This document shows positions 21,918-31,752 of a DNA stretch of 47,990 nt, piece by piece (position 1 is the stretch's first letter; every line of letters begins with the position of its first letter). Location of the stretch: contig NZ_JAROCC010000018.1 in assembly GCF_030433715.1 (NCBI RefSeq), forward strand, positions 1-47,990, read 5' to 3'. The position numbers and the translations under genes were made by a program. The DNA comes from Sporosarcina highlanderae. Its GTDB lineage: Bacteria > Bacillota > Bacilli > Bacillales_A > Planococcaceae. The notes under the pieces are model-generated. The model saw only the letters and a program-made list of their open reading frames with translations. It made no database searches and was not told the origin of the DNA.

Positions 21918-23402
21918 TTATGATTTAACAGCAACAAGCTCTTCTTCTTTAATGTAGCGCAATACCGGTTGACGGGCAGCTTTCGTTTCGTCAAGGCGGT
22001 TGATAACAGTCGTGTGAGGGGCTTCCTGAACGATTTCAGGAGTCTCTTCGACTTCGTTCGCAATTTGAATCATTGCTTCGATGAACGAATCAAGGGTTTC
22101 CTTGGACTCAGTTTCTGTAGGCTCAATCATCATCCCCTCTTCAACGTTCAATGGGAAGTAGATTGTTGGCGGATGGAAGCCGAAGTCTAACAGGCGTTTC
22201 GCCATATCCAATGTACGTACGCCCAATTTCTTTTGGCGACGTCCGGATAAAACAAACTCATGCATACAATGCTGTGTATATGGCAAATCAAAATATGGCT
22301 GGAGTTTGCGCATCATATAGTTCGCATTTAATACCGCATATTCCGTTACGGCCTTCAAACCATCTGGACCCATAGAGCGGATATACGTGTACGCACGTAA
22401 ATAGATGCCGAAGTTTCCGTAAAACGGTTTAACGCGACCGATTGATTGCGGAAGATCGTATTCGAATGTATATTGGTCGTCTTTCTTCACAAGTACCGGC
22501 TTCGGCAGGAATGGCGCTAATTCACTTGTAACGCCGACAGGGCCAGAACCTGGGCCACCGCCACCGTGTGGACCTGTAAATGTCTTATGCAAGTTCAAGT
22601 GAACAGCGTCGAAGCCCATGTCCCCCGGACGAACTTTTGCCATAATTGCATTTAGGTTAGCTCCGTCATAGTACATCTTGCCGCCGACACCATGGATGAT
22701 TTCGGAAATCTCGAGAACATCCCGTTCGAAAAGCCCAAGTGTATTCGGGTTCGTCAACATGAATGCTGCTGTGTCTTGGTCAACTTTTGATTTCAAATCT
22801 TCAATATCGACTAATCCGAATTCATTCGTCTTTATCGTTACTGTATCAAATCCTGCCACAGTTGCTGAAGCAGGGTTCGTTCCATGAGCGGAGTCTGGCA
22901 CAAGAACTTTCGTACGATTGCTTTCTCCGTTCGCTTCATGGAATGCACGAATCATCATTAACGCAGTCCATTCACCATGTGCACCAGCTGCCGGTTGCAG
23001 TGTCACTTCATCCATACCTGTAATTTCAGAAAGATGTTGTTGCAGATCATACATCATTTCCATTGCACCTTGGACAGTCGATTCGTCTTGTAATGGGTGA
23101 ATATTAGCGAATCCTGGGATACGTGCAACAAACTCATTGATTTTCGGATTATATTTCATCGTGCATGAACCAAGCGGGTAGAAACCAGTGTCAACGCCAT
23201 GGTTACGATTGGATAATGCAGTATAATGGCGCATTATGTCAAGCTCTGAAACCTCAGGAAGATCAGCAGATTCTTCCCTTAGAAACCCATTTGGCAAATG
23301 GCTGGACAAATCGATTTCCGGCACATCAAGTTCCGGAAGGCTATAGCCGATCCGACCTTCTTTTGTAATTTCGAAAATAAGCGGTTGGTTATCTTTATGC
23401 AT
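21918..23402 (-). CDS. gcvPB: Glycine dehydrogenase (decarboxylating) subunit 2
   Basis: The beta half of the split P-protein of the glycine cleavage system, which decarboxylates glycine with pyridoxal phosphate and passes the aminomethyl group to lipoylated GcvH. 494 residues from the ATG at 23402 (GGAGG at 6 bases). The PLP-binding Lys is in [19 protein letters not shown]; other family signatures are [23 protein letters not shown] and [12 protein letters not shown]. It overlaps the end of gcvPA by 8 bases. The C-terminus has an extended Glu-rich tail. Part of a three-gene operon under the glycine riboswitch. Confidence 0.96.
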   Translation of the reverse strand: MHKDNQPLIFEITKEGRIGYSLPELDVPEIDLSSHLPNGFLREESADLPEVSELDIMRHYTALSNRNHGVDTGFYPLGSCTMKYNPKINEFVARIPGFANIHPLQDESTVQGAMEMMYDLQQHLSEITGMDEVTLQPAAGAHGEWTALMMIRAFHEANGESNRTKVLVPDSAHGTNPASATVAGFDTVTIKTNEFGLVDIEDLKSKVDQDTAAFMLTNPNTLGLFERDVLEISEIIHGVGGKMYYDGANLNAIMAKVRPGDMGFDAVHLNLHKTFTGPHGGGGPGSGPVGVTSELAPFLPKPVLVKKDDQYTFEYDLPQSIGRVKPFYGNFGIYLRAYTYIRSMGPDGLKAVTEYAVLNANYMMRKLQPYFDLPYTQHCMHEFVLSGRRQKKLGVRTLDMAKRLLDFGFHPPTIYFPLNVEEGMMIEPTETESKETLDSFIEAMIQIANEVEETPEIVQEAPHTTVINRLDETKAARQPVLRYIKEEELVAVKS

Positions 23403-24747
23403 GAAGGGCCTCCATTTCCTGCACAAGTGCATCGATTTCTTCTTTTGTACGCTGTTCAGTTACCGCAATCAAAACATGATTGGAAAGCTCAGGATAAGTT
23501 AATCCAAGGTCATATCCACCGATGAATCCTTTATCAAGAAGCTTTGCGTTAATCTCTTTTACAGATTTATTAACTTTTACGACAATTTCATTGAAATGCG
23601 CTCCACCGTATTTCACTTCAAATCCTGCTTTTTCAAAAGCATTCTTCGCATATGCCGTCTTCGCAATATTTTGGTAGGCGATTTCCTTCACGCCGACTTT
23701 ACCTAAAGCGGTCATCGCAACTGATGCCGCAAGCGCGTTTAACGCTTGGTTCGAACAAATATTTGATGTCGCTTTATCACGACGAATATGCTGCTCCCTC
23801 GCTTGAAGCGTCAACACATAGCCGCGTCTTCCTTCTTCGTCAGTAGTTTCCCCTACTAACCGGCCCGGCATTTTTCTCATAAGCTTTTTCGTTGATGCGA
23901 AATATCCGCAATGCGGTCCGCCGAACTGTTCAGCAATACCGAATGGTTGAGCGTCACCTACTGTAATATCCGCGCCCAATTTTCCAGGAGGTGTCAACAC
24001 ACCAAGTGCAAGTGGGTTTGCCGAAACGACTAACAGTCCACCTTTGTCATGAGCCATTTCCCCGATTTTCTGGATATCTTCGACTTGTCCAAAGAAGTTC
24101 GGATATTGGACGAGCACACCTGCAGTATTGTCATCCAATAATTCTTCAAGTTGAGCCATATCCGTAACCCCGTCTTTTTGTGGAATCGTCACGACTTCGA
24201 TATATTGGCCAGCTGCATAAGCTGCAACGACGTCACGGGATTCCGGATGCACCGTTTCTGATACAAGAATTTTTTTCCGGCGTGTGTGACCTGCGGCCAT
24301 TGTGCCCGCCTCGGCAAGTGCAGTTCCACCGTCATACATGGAGGAGTTTGCAATATCCATGCCAGTCAATTCACAGATCATCGTTTGGAATTCGAAAATC
24401 GCTTGCAATTCACCTTGTGAAATTTCAGGCTGATATGGTGTATAAGCCGTGTAAAATTCGGAACGTGAAATTACATGGTCAACGATGATCGGCTTATAAT
24501 GATCATACACACCAGCTCCAAGGAATGATGCATATGTACGAGCATCAGCATTTTTTGCTGCAAGTTGAGCAAGTTCCTTCGTCAATGCCGACTCGGATTT
24601 TGCCTGTTTTATATTCAATTCGCCTTTAAAGCGGGCTTTTTCAGGGATATCTTCAAAAAGTTCATCAATCGTCGCAACTCCGATTGCCGATAGCATTTCG
24701 TCGCGATCTTGATCCGTCATAGGAATATAACGATGCTTGAGCTTCAT
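23395..24747 (-). CDS. gcvPA: Glycine dehydrogenase (decarboxylating) subunit 1
   Basis: The alpha half of the split P-protein; it works as a heterotetramer with GcvPB. 450 residues from the ATG at 24747, behind AGAGGAG; a GTG two codons upstream is too near the signal. Typical segments are [41 protein letters not shown] and the middle part [10 protein letters not shown]. It lies 25 bp downstream of gcvT. Confidence 0.96.
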   Translation of the reverse strand: MKLKHRYIPMTDQDRDEMLSAIGVATIDELFEDIPEKARFKGELNIKQAKSESALTKELAQLAAKNADARTYASFLGAGVYDHYKPIIVDHVISRSEFYTAYTPYQPEISQGELQAIFEFQTMICELTGMDIANSSMYDGGTALAEAGTMAAGHTRRKKILVSETVHPESRDVVAAYAAGQYIEVVTIPQKDGVTDMAQLEELLDDNTAGVLVQYPNFFGQVEDIQKIGEMAHDKGGLLVVSANPLALGVLTPPGKLGADITVGDAQPFGIAEQFGGPHCGYFASTKKLMRKMPGRLVGETTDEEGRRGYVLTLQAREQHIRRDKATSNICSNQALNALAASVAMTALGKVGVKEIAYQNIAKTAYAKNAFEKAGFEVKYGGAHFNEIVVKVNKSVKEINAKLLDKGFIGGYDLGLTYPELSNHVLIAVTEQRTKEEIDALVQEMEALHA

Positions 24748-24772
24748 GTCCACATTTCTCCTCTACATTCAA

Positions 24773-25876
24773 TTATCGTTTATAAAATGGTGTTGCAATT
24801 AGTACTGCATTCAAACGCTTGCCGCGAATTTCAACTTCTACTTCTGTTCCAACAGTTGTATGTTCAGTTTCAAGTAGTGCGAAACCAATATTCTTTTTCA
24901 AGGTAGGTGACTGGGTCCCAGTAGTAACTTCACCAATCTCCTGATCACCAATGAAAACTTTATAACCGGTACGCGGAATTCCCTTGTCAATCATTTCAAG
25001 GCCTACAAGTTTACGAGGTACGCCTTCTTCTTTTTGTTTAGCGAGTTCTTCTTTACCTATGAAATCTATTTCTTTATTCAACTTAACAACAAAGCCCAAA
25101 CCTGCCTCAAGGGGAGATATATCTTTTGATAATTCTTGCCCATAAAGAGGTAACCCCGCTTCAAAACGAAGTGTATCACGTGCACCTAATCCGGCAGGGA
25201 CAACGCCTTCTTCTTCACCGGCATTCAGGATAATCGGCCAAAGGGCAACAATGGACTCAGGAGAACCATAAATTTCAAAGCCATCCTCCCCTGTGTAACC
25301 TGTCCGAGAAACAAGTACATCGTGTCCAGAAACATCGACATTCTCTTTAAAACGGAAGAATTTGATTTCCTCTAAAGGTTCAGACGTCAATTTTTGCAAA
25401 ACTTCCTGCGCTTTCGGTCCTTGTAAAGCAATCAAACCGAATTCATCAGAACGGTTTTCGATGACAACATCCTCAGTTGCATGTTTCATCATCCATTCGA
25501 CGTCTTTTTCAATGTTTGAAGCATTTACAACAAGTAAATAGTCATTATCTTTTCTTTTATAGATTAATAAATCATCTATGGTCCCACCATTCTCATAGCA
25601 CATTGCAGTATATTGTGCCTGACCGTCCTTCAGTTTAGAGACATCATTCGTTACAAGCTTTTGCAAGTAATTTAAAGCGCCATCTCCGGAAACGAAGACT
25701 TCACCCATGTGAGATACATCGAATAAACCTGCTTTTGTTCGAACAGCTTCATGTTCAGCTTTAATGCTTGAAAACTGAACTGGCAATTCCCACCCGCCAA
25801 AATCGATTGTCTTACCGCCGTACTGCTTATAGCTTTCAAAAAGAGCGGTTCGTTTCAAAGTTTCTGCCACAGCCAT
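24773..25876 (-). CDS. gcvT: Aminomethyltransferase (T-protein)
   Basis: The tetrahydrofolate-dependent component of glycine cleavage: it releases ammonia from the aminomethyl group on GcvH and forms 5,10-methylene-THF. 367 residues. Signatures are [28 protein letters not shown], the folate-pocket Asp region, [14 protein letters not shown] and [18 protein letters not shown]. First gene of the operon, 28 bases from the riboswitch terminator. The H-protein gene is not in the window. Confidence 0.97.
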   Translation of the reverse strand: MAVAETLKRTALFESYKQYGGKTIDFGGWELPVQFSSIKAEHEAVRTKAGLFDVSHMGEVFVSGDGALNYLQKLVTNDVSKLKDGQAQYTAMCYENGGTIDDLLIYKRKDNDYLLVVNASNIEKDVEWMMKHATEDVVIENRSDEFGLIALQGPKAQEVLQKLTSEPLEEIKFFRFKENVDVSGHDVLVSRTGYTGEDGFEIYGSPESIVALWPIILNAGEEEGVVPAGLGARDTLRFEAGLPLYGQELSKDISPLEAGLGFVVKLNKEIDFIGKEELAKQKEEGVPRKLVGLEMIDKGIPRTGYKVFIGDQEIGEVTTGTQSPTLKKNIGFALLETEHTTVGTEVEVEIRGKRLNAVLIATPFYKR

Positions 25877-25903
25877 ATTCCCCCTTGGATAATTGATAAA
25901 AAA

Positions 25904-25942
25904 AGACAGAAGTCCCCTTAACTTGTAAGAGAACCTCTGTCC
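25904..25942 (-). terminator. Riboswitch-controlled terminator before gcvT
   Basis: GACAGAGG...ACTTCTGTC forms a long stem followed by seven T's, directly after the second glycine aptamer and before the gcvT ribosome binding site. Ligand binding should prevent this hairpin, as in the known gcv riboswitch of B. subtilis. Confidence 0.85.
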
Positions 25943-26098
25943 ATGTACCTGAAAGTTTGACCTTGCGGCTTTCCTCGTTGGTGGCCGAAAGTACCGGCAC
26001 TCTCCAGAGATGCGTCATGAACGGGTCTTTTTACCTGAGAGATTCATAACCTAAGTTATTTGCTCCTTCGGCGACGCCCAATGCGTGCTCTCCCCAAT
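25943..26098 (-). ncRNA. Tandem glycine riboswitch
   Basis: Two aptamers follow each other on the minus strand. The first runs from GGAGAGC through GGGCGTCGCCGAAGGAGCAAA to CTCTCAGGTAAAAAGACC. The second runs from GGAGAGTGCC through CCAACGAGGAAAGCCGCAAGG to AAACTTTCAGGTACATGGACAG. The paired GGAGAG, GCCGaAGG and CTYTCAGG-n-A-n-GAC segments are the hallmark of the glycine class, and the tandem arrangement is the classic form. It controls the gcvT-gcvPA-gcvPB operon, switching it on with glycine. Confidence 0.95.
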
Positions 26099-26239
26099 CC
26101 AATCATCCGCCATATGCAGTTAAGTGTTAGGCATCAAAAAAATTCTGGCAACTATATGCCCTTTCGCCTTATATCTTAACATTTCACAAGTGGAAGCGCA
26201 ATCCTTTTTAATGCAACGGTTATTTTACGAACGAATAAT

Positions 26240-26268
26240 AAAAAACACACATTAACGTTCGTGTTTTA
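26240..26268 (-). terminator. Possible terminator downstream of aroK
   Basis: AAAACAC and GTGTTTT arms with a 12-base loop; the minus strand continues with TTTTTTATTATT. A modest hairpin but well placed about 60 bases past the aroK stop. Confidence 0.45.
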
Positions 26269-26328
26269 CTTATCGAAATAATTCCACATGCATACTTTCG
26301 ACAAATAAACATAAGATTCGTCATTGTA

Positions 26329-26841
26329 CTATTGGTTTTTCAACCGATCTATTTGAAACGCTATATACTGTGTAATTTCTTTCAATGTCCTATCAGTTGT
26401 CTCAACTTTTATATGTGCACTTTTAAGATAGAGCGGCATTCTCTTGTTAAAAATGGTTTCCAATTCAATTCTTGATGACCTTTGAACGATTGGCCTGTTG
26501 ATGTCTGTCGAGATTCTGCGCCAAATATCCCGGAAATTGGCATTCAAATAAAAGACAAGACCAGTTTGTCTCATAATACTCCTATTTTCCTCACGCATGG
26601 CCACTCCACCGCCAGTGGCAATAATACAATACTCATCGTGAAAATGCCGTAAAAAGTCCGTTTCCATTTCCCTAAAACTTTCTTCACCATACGTTTCGAA
26701 TATTTGGGGAATCGTCATCCCGGTTTGTGCAGCAATCTCAGCATCCATATCATAAAATGGGATATTCAACAAAGTGCTTAACCGCCTGCCAATGGCACTT
26801 TTCCCACTCCCCATGAATCCTACCAAGTACACTTTCTTCAT
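26329..26841 (-). CDS. aroK: Shikimate kinase
   Basis: Phosphorylates shikimate with ATP in aromatic amino acid synthesis. 170 residues from the ATG at 26841 (AAGGCGG at 8 bases). The Walker A is VGFMGSGKSAIGRRL, the shikimate-binding Asp/Arg lie in YDMDAEI and FREMETDFL, and ATGGGVAMREENR is the Gly-Gly-Gly substrate motif. The lid Arg lies in DINRPIVQ. It starts 4 bases after the comGG stop, so it appears to be co-transcribed with the competence operon. Confidence 0.93.
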   Translation of the reverse strand: MKKVYLVGFMGSGKSAIGRRLSTLLNIPFYDMDAEIAAQTGMTIPQIFETYGEESFREMETDFLRHFHDEYCIIATGGGVAMREENRSIMRQTGLVFYLNANFRDIWRRISTDINRPIVQRSSRIELETIFNKRMPLYLKSAHIKVETTDRTLKEITQYIAFQIDRLKNQ

Positions 26842-26845
26842 TGTT

Positions 26846-27031
26846 TTAACCGCCTTGCCACATAATCTTTTTTGTCTCTTTTTCGTAATACGTTTCAATA
26901 GAATCGAATGTTCTGTATAAATTACTATGCCATGAAACAAGGGTAAAAAGAAAGAGGCTTACGATAAAAAGTAAAATAAGTGAGGCTACCAAGATGATTC
27001 CATCTTCATTTTGGATGCGACCCAATAGCAA
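26846..27031 (-). CDS. comGG: ComGG-like minor pseudopilin, short
   Basis: At most 61 residues from a TTG at 27031. It begins LLGRIQNEDGIILVASLILLF: a short leader, then the hydrophobic helix of a type IV pilin-like protein. B. subtilis ComGG is roughly twice as long, so this copy is either truncated or naturally short. The position (last of seven comG genes, overlapping comGF by 26 bases) is the main support for the name. The leader lacks the usual Gly-Phe of prepilins; the Glu-Asp-Gly-Ile order is that of ComGG-type proteins. Confidence 0.65.
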   Translation of the reverse strand: MLLGRIQNEDGIILVASLILLFIVSLFLFTLVSWHSNLYRTFDSIETYYEKETKKIMWQGG

Positions 27032-27440
27032 ACCACCTCTCCCTTTGACTCCCGTCCAGCATTGTAACTTTTAAAAGTAATTCATGTCCTTCAACAATGA
27101 AAGTCGTACTGTATACATTAGTGAAAAGTGGGATATAACCTCTGTCATAGGTCGTTTTCCGAATCAGCGTACCGCTTTGCCCTACTTGTATCTTTCCCCT
27201 TTTGTTGATAAAAGATATTGTTTGATTCCCTGCAGCTACGCTAAAATCTTCTACTTCCAATAATAACATTTGAAGATCGATTGCAAATAACTCCCATTCT
27301 GTAGCAAAATAATCTTCCAATTGTCGTTCAATAGGTGCTTTCCAATAAAAAAACAGAACGACAAATTGAAGAAAAATAGCAGCGATCAGTAAATGAAACA
27401 GCGACTCTAAAAACGTGAACCCATTTTCATTCAAGTTCAT
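27006..27440 (-). CDS. comGF: ComGF minor pseudopilin
   Basis: 144 residues from the ATG at 27440, which overlaps the comGE stop in TAATG; a GTG 15 bases earlier is possible. The prepilin-like start is NENGFTFLESLFHLLIAAIF. The soluble part carries FINKRGKIQVGQSGTLIRKT and GYIPLFTNV, typical of ComGF. It forms part of the competence pseudopilus that carries DNA through the wall. Confidence 0.85.
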   Translation of the reverse strand: MNLNENGFTFLESLFHLLIAAIFLQFVVLFFYWKAPIERQLEDYFATEWELFAIDLQMLLLEVEDFSVAAGNQTISFINKRGKIQVGQSGTLIRKTTYDRGYIPLFTNVYSTTFIVEGHELLLKVTMLDGSQRERWFAIGSHPK

Positions 27441-27742
27441 TAAAAGTTTAGGCACTTGATGACTTCCGTTTCAATGAAATTATACTTCACACAAATGGAA
27501 TCAGAGTTCACTGTCCATTTATAAGCAACCTCTTGTATACGATTTATTCCTTCACTCAAACCATATGATTTATGAAGAATCGCGCCATGGTATGCCGTTT
27601 CAGCAGCATGCATTTCCAGTCGTTTCATTTCCAATCTCATAGTCATATGAGAGTAAAAAGGAAATAACGTCCCGAAAATGACCATAACAATTCCAAGGGA
27701 TAAGATAGACTCCGGCCATGAATATCCATTTTCATTGATCAT
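27440..27742 (-). CDS. comGE: ComGE-like minor pseudopilin
   Basis: 100 residues from the ATG at 27742 (GGGAGGAT at 8 bases). The N-terminus MINENGYSWPESILSLGIV is a prepilin-type leader and helix with Glu at the usual place but Gly-Tyr in place of Gly-Phe. A short soluble part with two cysteines (SICVKY, VIKCLNF) follows. Named mainly by operon position. Confidence 0.75.
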   Translation of the reverse strand: MINENGYSWPESILSLGIVMVIFGTLFPFYSHMTMRLEMKRLEMHAAETAYHGAILHKSYGLSEGINRIQEVAYKWTVNSDSICVKYNFIETEVIKCLNF

Positions 27743-28175
27743 AGACAAGTATCCTCCCATGTTGTAATTGCAACGTCAACCGTTTGTCACCAGTTGACGT
27801 GCGGATAATAAGAGTCCCTGGGTTAATGATATGGCCGTTCTGATGGAACTCCACCGCCCTAATCCGATTACCGTTAGCAATCCACCTCATACCTTCCGGA
27901 AAATCGATAGTTGAATACCTCACGGAGTCCGGTGTGTATAAGCTGTATGCCCCCCCTGAATTGCGAAATTGAATAGAAGTAAATGCTTCATGAGCAATTG
28001 CATAGGCCTGAGCATGATGGATTGTCGCTATCAGGGTTTGAAGTGCCTCTTCCTCACTCTGTTTTTGAATCCAACGGTCGCCAATTGGAATGATGACGAT
28101 TGTTAAGATGATGACTACGCTGAGAACTAATAGTAGTTCAAGGAATGTGTAGCCGGATTGCTTATCAACCTTCAA
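27732..28175 (-). CDS. comGD: ComGD minor pseudopilin
   Basis: 147 residues from a TTG at 28175 that overlaps the comGC stop (TTGA). The leader KQSGYTFLELLLVLSVVIIL carries the peptidase site and Glu5. The later FHQNGHIINPGTLII and LTLQLQHGRILV pattern is typical of GspH/ComGD-type pseudopilins. Overlaps comGE by 11 bases. Confidence 0.88.
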   Translation of the reverse strand: MKVDKQSGYTFLELLLVLSVVIILTIVIIPIGDRWIQKQSEEEALQTLIATIHHAQAYAIAHEAFTSIQFRNSGGAYSLYTPDSVRYSTIDFPEGMRWIANGNRIRAVEFHQNGHIINPGTLIIRTSTGDKRLTLQLQHGRILVYDQ

Positions 28176-28495
28176 TTTTCACCGGCGTTTTCTATATCCC
28201 GTTCTACTACACCTTCTGTTATCTTTATTTTTGTATTATCGGGACACTTCGCTTCTCCAAGCAAGTATTTACCAACGACTAAATCTTCAAGATCTGGAGT
28301 TTCATGTTTATCCATCCTATACGCTGCAACCTGCCCCTGTACCATTTGTATATAAGCATCACAGCCCTTTTCATCTATCTTTTCCGCATGTTTCGTCACA
28401 TTCGGCAAAGCAATTAAAACCAGTAAAGAAATAATCAAAAGTACTATCATCATTTCTATCAAAGTAAATCCCTTTTCTCCTTTAAGATATTTCAA
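28172..28495 (-). CDS. comGC: ComGC major pseudopilin
   Basis: 107 residues. The leader is MKYLKGEKGFTLIEMMIVLL, with the Lys-Gly-Phe cleavage site and Glu5, followed by the hydrophobic helix. Two cysteines (KGCDAY and AKCPDN) match the intramolecular disulfide known in ComGC, which needs BdbDC-type enzymes. It is the main subunit of the DNA-uptake pilus. Confidence 0.93.
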   Translation of the reverse strand: MKYLKGEKGFTLIEMMIVLLIISLLVLIALPNVTKHAEKIDEKGCDAYIQMVQGQVAAYRMDKHETPDLEDLVVGKYLLGEAKCPDNTKIKITEGVVERDIENAGEN

Positions 28496-28507
28496 CTTGC
28501 CCCCTCC

Positions 28508-29551
28508 TTAAAATTTGTCGAACATTCCATATACCGGTAGCAACAATGCTAAATAGGCTGATAAAATGCATATGGCCAGTAATGTAAACAAAATAGGTTG
28601 TAACATCGCAAGCCACTTCCCTAACTCTTCCTCAATCATCTCATCTAATTTTTCACTGTAAATCATAAGTTCTTTTGCAAGATGGCCGGTATCGGACCCG
28701 TGTTTGGCGTATGCACCTAATTCATCAAGAAGACCTTGGGTCATATGGATTGCCTGCTCGAAAGACTCACCGTAAACAACGTGCTTCTTAATCGTACTCG
28801 CAACTTCACTCATGATAGGATCCACTTTTTGTTCTACTAATACTTCAAGCGCATCTTGCATTGATAGCCCTGAATACAACAGGCTTCCTATCTCACCCGC
28901 AAAGTCCCGTGTTTTAAGCTTCGAAAAAAATCGACAGACTACTGGAAGCGCTAAGAGAAATCTGATTTTAGCTGAAGGTAATTGTTTCCGATAAAAGAGC
29001 GAACCGCCAACCGCCACTATGCTTACCAAGATAACTGAACCTATTAACACATCAGGAATCTTGGAGACGATGTAAGGTAGCATCTCGATGACTCCTGCCG
29101 CGTCTTCGTTCCTCGATACAGATAACGCCTGGAGATTCGGTAAGAAATAGTTGCGATACGCCAACAACAATATTGCCATGAAGAAAAAGAGAACTATTGG
29201 ATAAAGAAGGAGAGCCCTTAACTTCTTTTGTCTTTCAGCGGTCTTTTTCAACCGTTCCGCTATCCCCTTCAACGCTTCGACTAATTGTCCATCGACTTCA
29301 GACACAACTACCGGTAAAAGGACGCTTGAAGAAAAGCCAAGCCTTTCAAGGATTGTTGGTACACCTTGTCCATTTTTCAAATCCTTCTCTATCAGTTCAA
29401 GCAGTTCAAAATAATCCTTGGTATGATGAGGCAACAATAGAACAAGACATTCGTAAAATGTATATCCTTCCTGTAGTAAAATCGATAACCTTTCTAAAAA
29501 CGCAGGACGGTTTTCTATATTAAGCCTTCTCTTATCCATAAGTCTTTTCAT
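28508..29551 (-). CDS. comGB: ComGB pilus-platform membrane protein
   Basis: 347 residues, GspF-type inner-membrane platform of the competence pilus. Three membrane segments lie at about 115-135, 165-190 and 320-343, with cytoplasmic repeats having LSILLQEGYTFYECL and IGSLLYSGLSMQDALEVL. It overlaps comGA by 20 bases. The start could also be the internal ATG at 29539. Confidence 0.92.
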   Translation of the reverse strand: MKRLMDKRRLNIENRPAFLERLSILLQEGYTFYECLVLLLPHHTKDYFELLELIEKDLKNGQGVPTILERLGFSSSVLLPVVVSEVDGQLVEALKGIAERLKKTAERQKKLRALLLYPIVLFFFMAILLLAYRNYFLPNLQALSVSRNEDAAGVIEMLPYIVSKIPDVLIGSVILVSIVAVGGSLFYRKQLPSAKIRFLLALPVVCRFFSKLKTRDFAGEIGSLLYSGLSMQDALEVLVEQKVDPIMSEVASTIKKHVVYGESFEQAIHMTQGLLDELGAYAKHGSDTGHLAKELMIYSEKLDEMIEEELGKWLAMLQPILFTLLAICILSAYLALLLPVYGMFDKF

Positions 29552-30539
29552 TTTGTCGACTGTATTTCTTTAATAATGATTCGATTTTTATTTCTCTCGG
29601 AATGGAAACCTTTTTACCTTTAATAATTTCTTCGGCAATTGACTCTAAAAGATTTCCTTGAACAATTTCAAATACAACTCCCGGGCTGCCATCACTTTTC
29701 TGTATTAACCGTTGTGCAGAAATGCAGACTATCGTTTGCCGTAACTCTTCCGGGGTGATTCCGAAATCCATTAATCTGTAAAAGCAGCCTTCCGGATCCT
29801 TTGAATGGACCGTCGTTAATACAAGATGCCCCGTCAAAGCAGCTGCTACAGCTGTTTTCGCAGTCTCCGCATCTCTGATTTCACCAATCATAATCACATC
29901 AGGGGAATGTCTAAGAATAGCTTTCAAACCAGCGGCATATGTCATTCCGGACCTTTCATTCACTTCAATTTGCAGCAAATGAGCATGATTATTTTCTACA
30001 GGATCCTCCAATGTAATGACATGTCTCTCAAGATGATTGACACAATGGGCAGTCAGCGAATAAATAGTTGTCGTTTTTCCACTTCCTGTCGGCCCGGTCA
30101 CGATGATGAGCCCCTGCTGCTCTTGGGTAGCATACCTAAACTTTTGTTCCCATACAGGGTCGATACACAACTTATCAAGGGGCAGAATCCTGTCATGCCT
30201 TTGCAACCGGATAACAACACTTTCTTTCATATGGACCGAGGGAATCGTTGATACGCGAAAGGAATAATTTTCATTCTGTACTTTTTTATGAAATGAACCA
30301 CTTTGGGGTTTGCGCTTATCGCTAATATCTAAAGATGAAAGGTATTTGTAAAAGGAGATCATACGGATGGCCAACTGTGGGGGATATGAGCCAGTCCGTT
30401 CTAATTTTGAATTCTTTTTGAAACGCACATCATAACCGTCGCGCATTGGAACAAGATGAATATCAGTGGCGTCATTGGCAATTGCCCGTTCCAAAAGTTC
30501 AAAACATTTTATTTCTACGAGGTTAGTACGCATTTTCAT
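29532..30539 (-). CDS. comGA: ComGA traffic ATPase
   Basis: 335 residues from the ATG at 30539 (AGAGGGGTG at 5 bases). It powers pseudopilus assembly for DNA uptake. The Walker A is GPTGSGKTTTIYSL, the Asp box holds VITLEDPVE, the Walker B is DVIMIGEIRDAETA, and the His box is LTGHLVLTTVHSKD. The N-terminal LLERAIANDATDIHLVP is typical. First gene of the operon, with a candidate ComK site upstream (30677-30709). Confidence 0.94.
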   Translation of the reverse strand: MKMRTNLVEIKCFELLERAIANDATDIHLVPMRDGYDVRFKKNSKLERTGSYPPQLAIRMISFYKYLSSLDISDKRKPQSGSFHKKVQNENYSFRVSTIPSVHMKESVVIRLQRHDRILPLDKLCIDPVWEQKFRYATQEQQGLIIVTGPTGSGKTTTIYSLTAHCVNHLERHVITLEDPVENNHAHLLQIEVNERSGMTYAAGLKAILRHSPDVIMIGEIRDAETAKTAVAAALTGHLVLTTVHSKDPEGCFYRLMDFGITPEELRQTIVCISAQRLIQKSDGSPGVVFEIVQGNLLESIAEEIIKGKKVSIPREIKIESLLKKYSRQNEKTYG

Positions 30540-30676
30540 TAAACACCCCTCTTTCGAAGATGGGGGTGAAAGACCGCTTTTCACCTTAATGTTGAGTATA
30601 CGATGAAAAATTTGATAAAGGAATAGATTGAAGCAAACTCGAAATTTGAAGGGCAATATCGGCCCCTTAGAAATTT

Positions 30677-30709
30677 AAAACCGCAATTTCTGGGGCAAAA
30701 TCAAATTTT
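30677..30709 (-). promoter_or_regulatory. Candidate ComK-box pair before comGA
   Basis: Two AT-boxes of form AAAA-N5-(T/A)TTT stand at 30677-30689 (AAAACCGCAATTT) and 30697-30709 (AAAATCAAATTTT) with 7 bases between. Known ComK dimers bind such pairs with 8, 18 or 31 bases between, so this is a near-match. A TATACT hexamer at 30595-30600 (minus) is a plausible -10. Confidence 0.5.
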
Positions 30710-30843
30710 GCTGTATTTCCAAACAACTCCAATCCATCCATTTGTCACAATGTTGACTTGATATGAGTTTACATTTCGAGTTGGTATCCATTATAATGAA
30801 TAGGAGATCTTTGTACTGTTTCAAGTTAAGGAGGGACGCAATT

Positions 30844-31086
30844 ATGGATAATATGTTCAAGCTATGCGGTTTTTGGACAGGTATTTTCGCTGTAATGTTC
30901 TTCATCGGTGGAATGATGCCAGCAACTGTCATCTTCGTAGCCAGCACTATTTTCTTCCTGTTGCTTGGATATTTGAATCTTACAGAGCGTATGTATATGT
31001 ACATGTTCGGAGCTTACCTAATGATTTTCATGGTAGGATTCAGCTATTATTCAACATTCATTCATGTACCAGGTGGCGGGCACTAA
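30844..31086 (+). CDS. yqgY: DUF2626 membrane protein (YqgY)
   Basis: 80 residues from the ATG at 30844 with AAGGAGGG upstream. MDNMFKLCGFWTGIFAVMFF, two further hydrophobic segments and a His-rich end (FIHVPGGGH) match the small Bacillales protein YqgY. Location between comGA and yqgX is as in B. subtilis. Function unknown. Confidence 0.88.
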   Translation: MDNMFKLCGFWTGIFAVMFFIGGMMPATVIFVASTIFFLLLGYLNLTERMYMYMFGAYLMIFMVGFSYYSTFIHVPGGGH

Positions 31087-31100
31087 CTGCCGAAACCAAA

Positions 31101-31125
31101 AAACAGCCAAAAGGCTGTTTTTTTA
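31101..31125. terminator. Bidirectional terminator
   Basis: AAACAGCC and GGCTGTTT around four A's, then a T run; shared by the convergent yqgY and yqgX genes. Confidence 0.85.
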
Positions 31126-31752
31126 TTTCAAAAATGGATTCGATTCCCTTTCATCCCCGACTGTTGTTGATGGGCCATGACCTGGATAAATAATGAAATC
31201 ATTCGGCAATGACATAAGCTTCCCCTCAATCGAATTGAGCAACGTATTCGTGTCGCCACCTGTTAAATCAGTTCTACCGATACTTTGCTTGAACAGCGTG
31301 TCTCCAACTATTGCGAAATGGGCATCCTCAAAAATAAAGGACACACTGCCAGGAGAATGGCCGGGTGTATGTCGGGCTTCAAATTGAAACGGCCCAATCT
31401 TCAATTGACCTTCTTGTAGGAAGTGATCTGCTGCCTTATTAGAGATAAGTGGCAATCCCGGGTACCTTGACGAACCGTTAAGATCTGGATTCATCAGCCA
31501 ATATTGCTCTTCACGATGAATATAGACGGGTATTGAAAAATGATCTCTAACCTGATCAACAGCCCCAATATGATCAAAATGGGCATGCGTTAAAAGAATC
31601 GCCAAAGGTTTGCCATTCATTTTTACTATTTCCTCGATAATCCTGCTTCCCTCTTCACCAGGATCCACTATAAGGCATTGACCTTCACCATCTTTAATAA
31701 TATAGCAGTTCGTTTGAATTGGACCTAATGGATATGTACGTACCTTCAACAT
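31123..31752 (-). CDS. yqgX: MBL-fold hydrolase YqgX (glyoxalase II-like)
   Basis: 209 residues from the ATG at 31752 behind AAAGGAGGAG. Zinc ligands appear as THAHFDHIG (His-x-His-x-Asp-His), HTPGHSPGS, GDTLF and the final GHGPST. The family includes hydroxyacylglutathione hydrolases; in thiol-bacillithiol organisms the natural substrate is unclear. Conserved position beside yqgY and yqgW. Confidence 0.88.
   Translation of the reverse strand: MLKVRTYPLGPIQTNCYIIKDGEGQCLIVDPGEEGSRIIEEIVKMNGKPLAILLTHAHFDHIGAVDQVRDHFSIPVYIHREEQYWLMNPDLNGSSRYPGLPLISNKAADHFLQEGQLKIGPFQFEARHTPGHSPGSVSFIFEDAHFAIVGDTLFKQSIGRTDLTGGDTNTLLNSIEGKLMSLPNDFIIYPGHGPSTTVGDERESNPFLK

Noticed and set aside
30675..31004. A 109-codon minus-strand frame upstream of comGA
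   Set aside because: It lies opposite the DUF2626 gene, has no ribosome binding site and is lysine/asparagine biased as an antisense frame.
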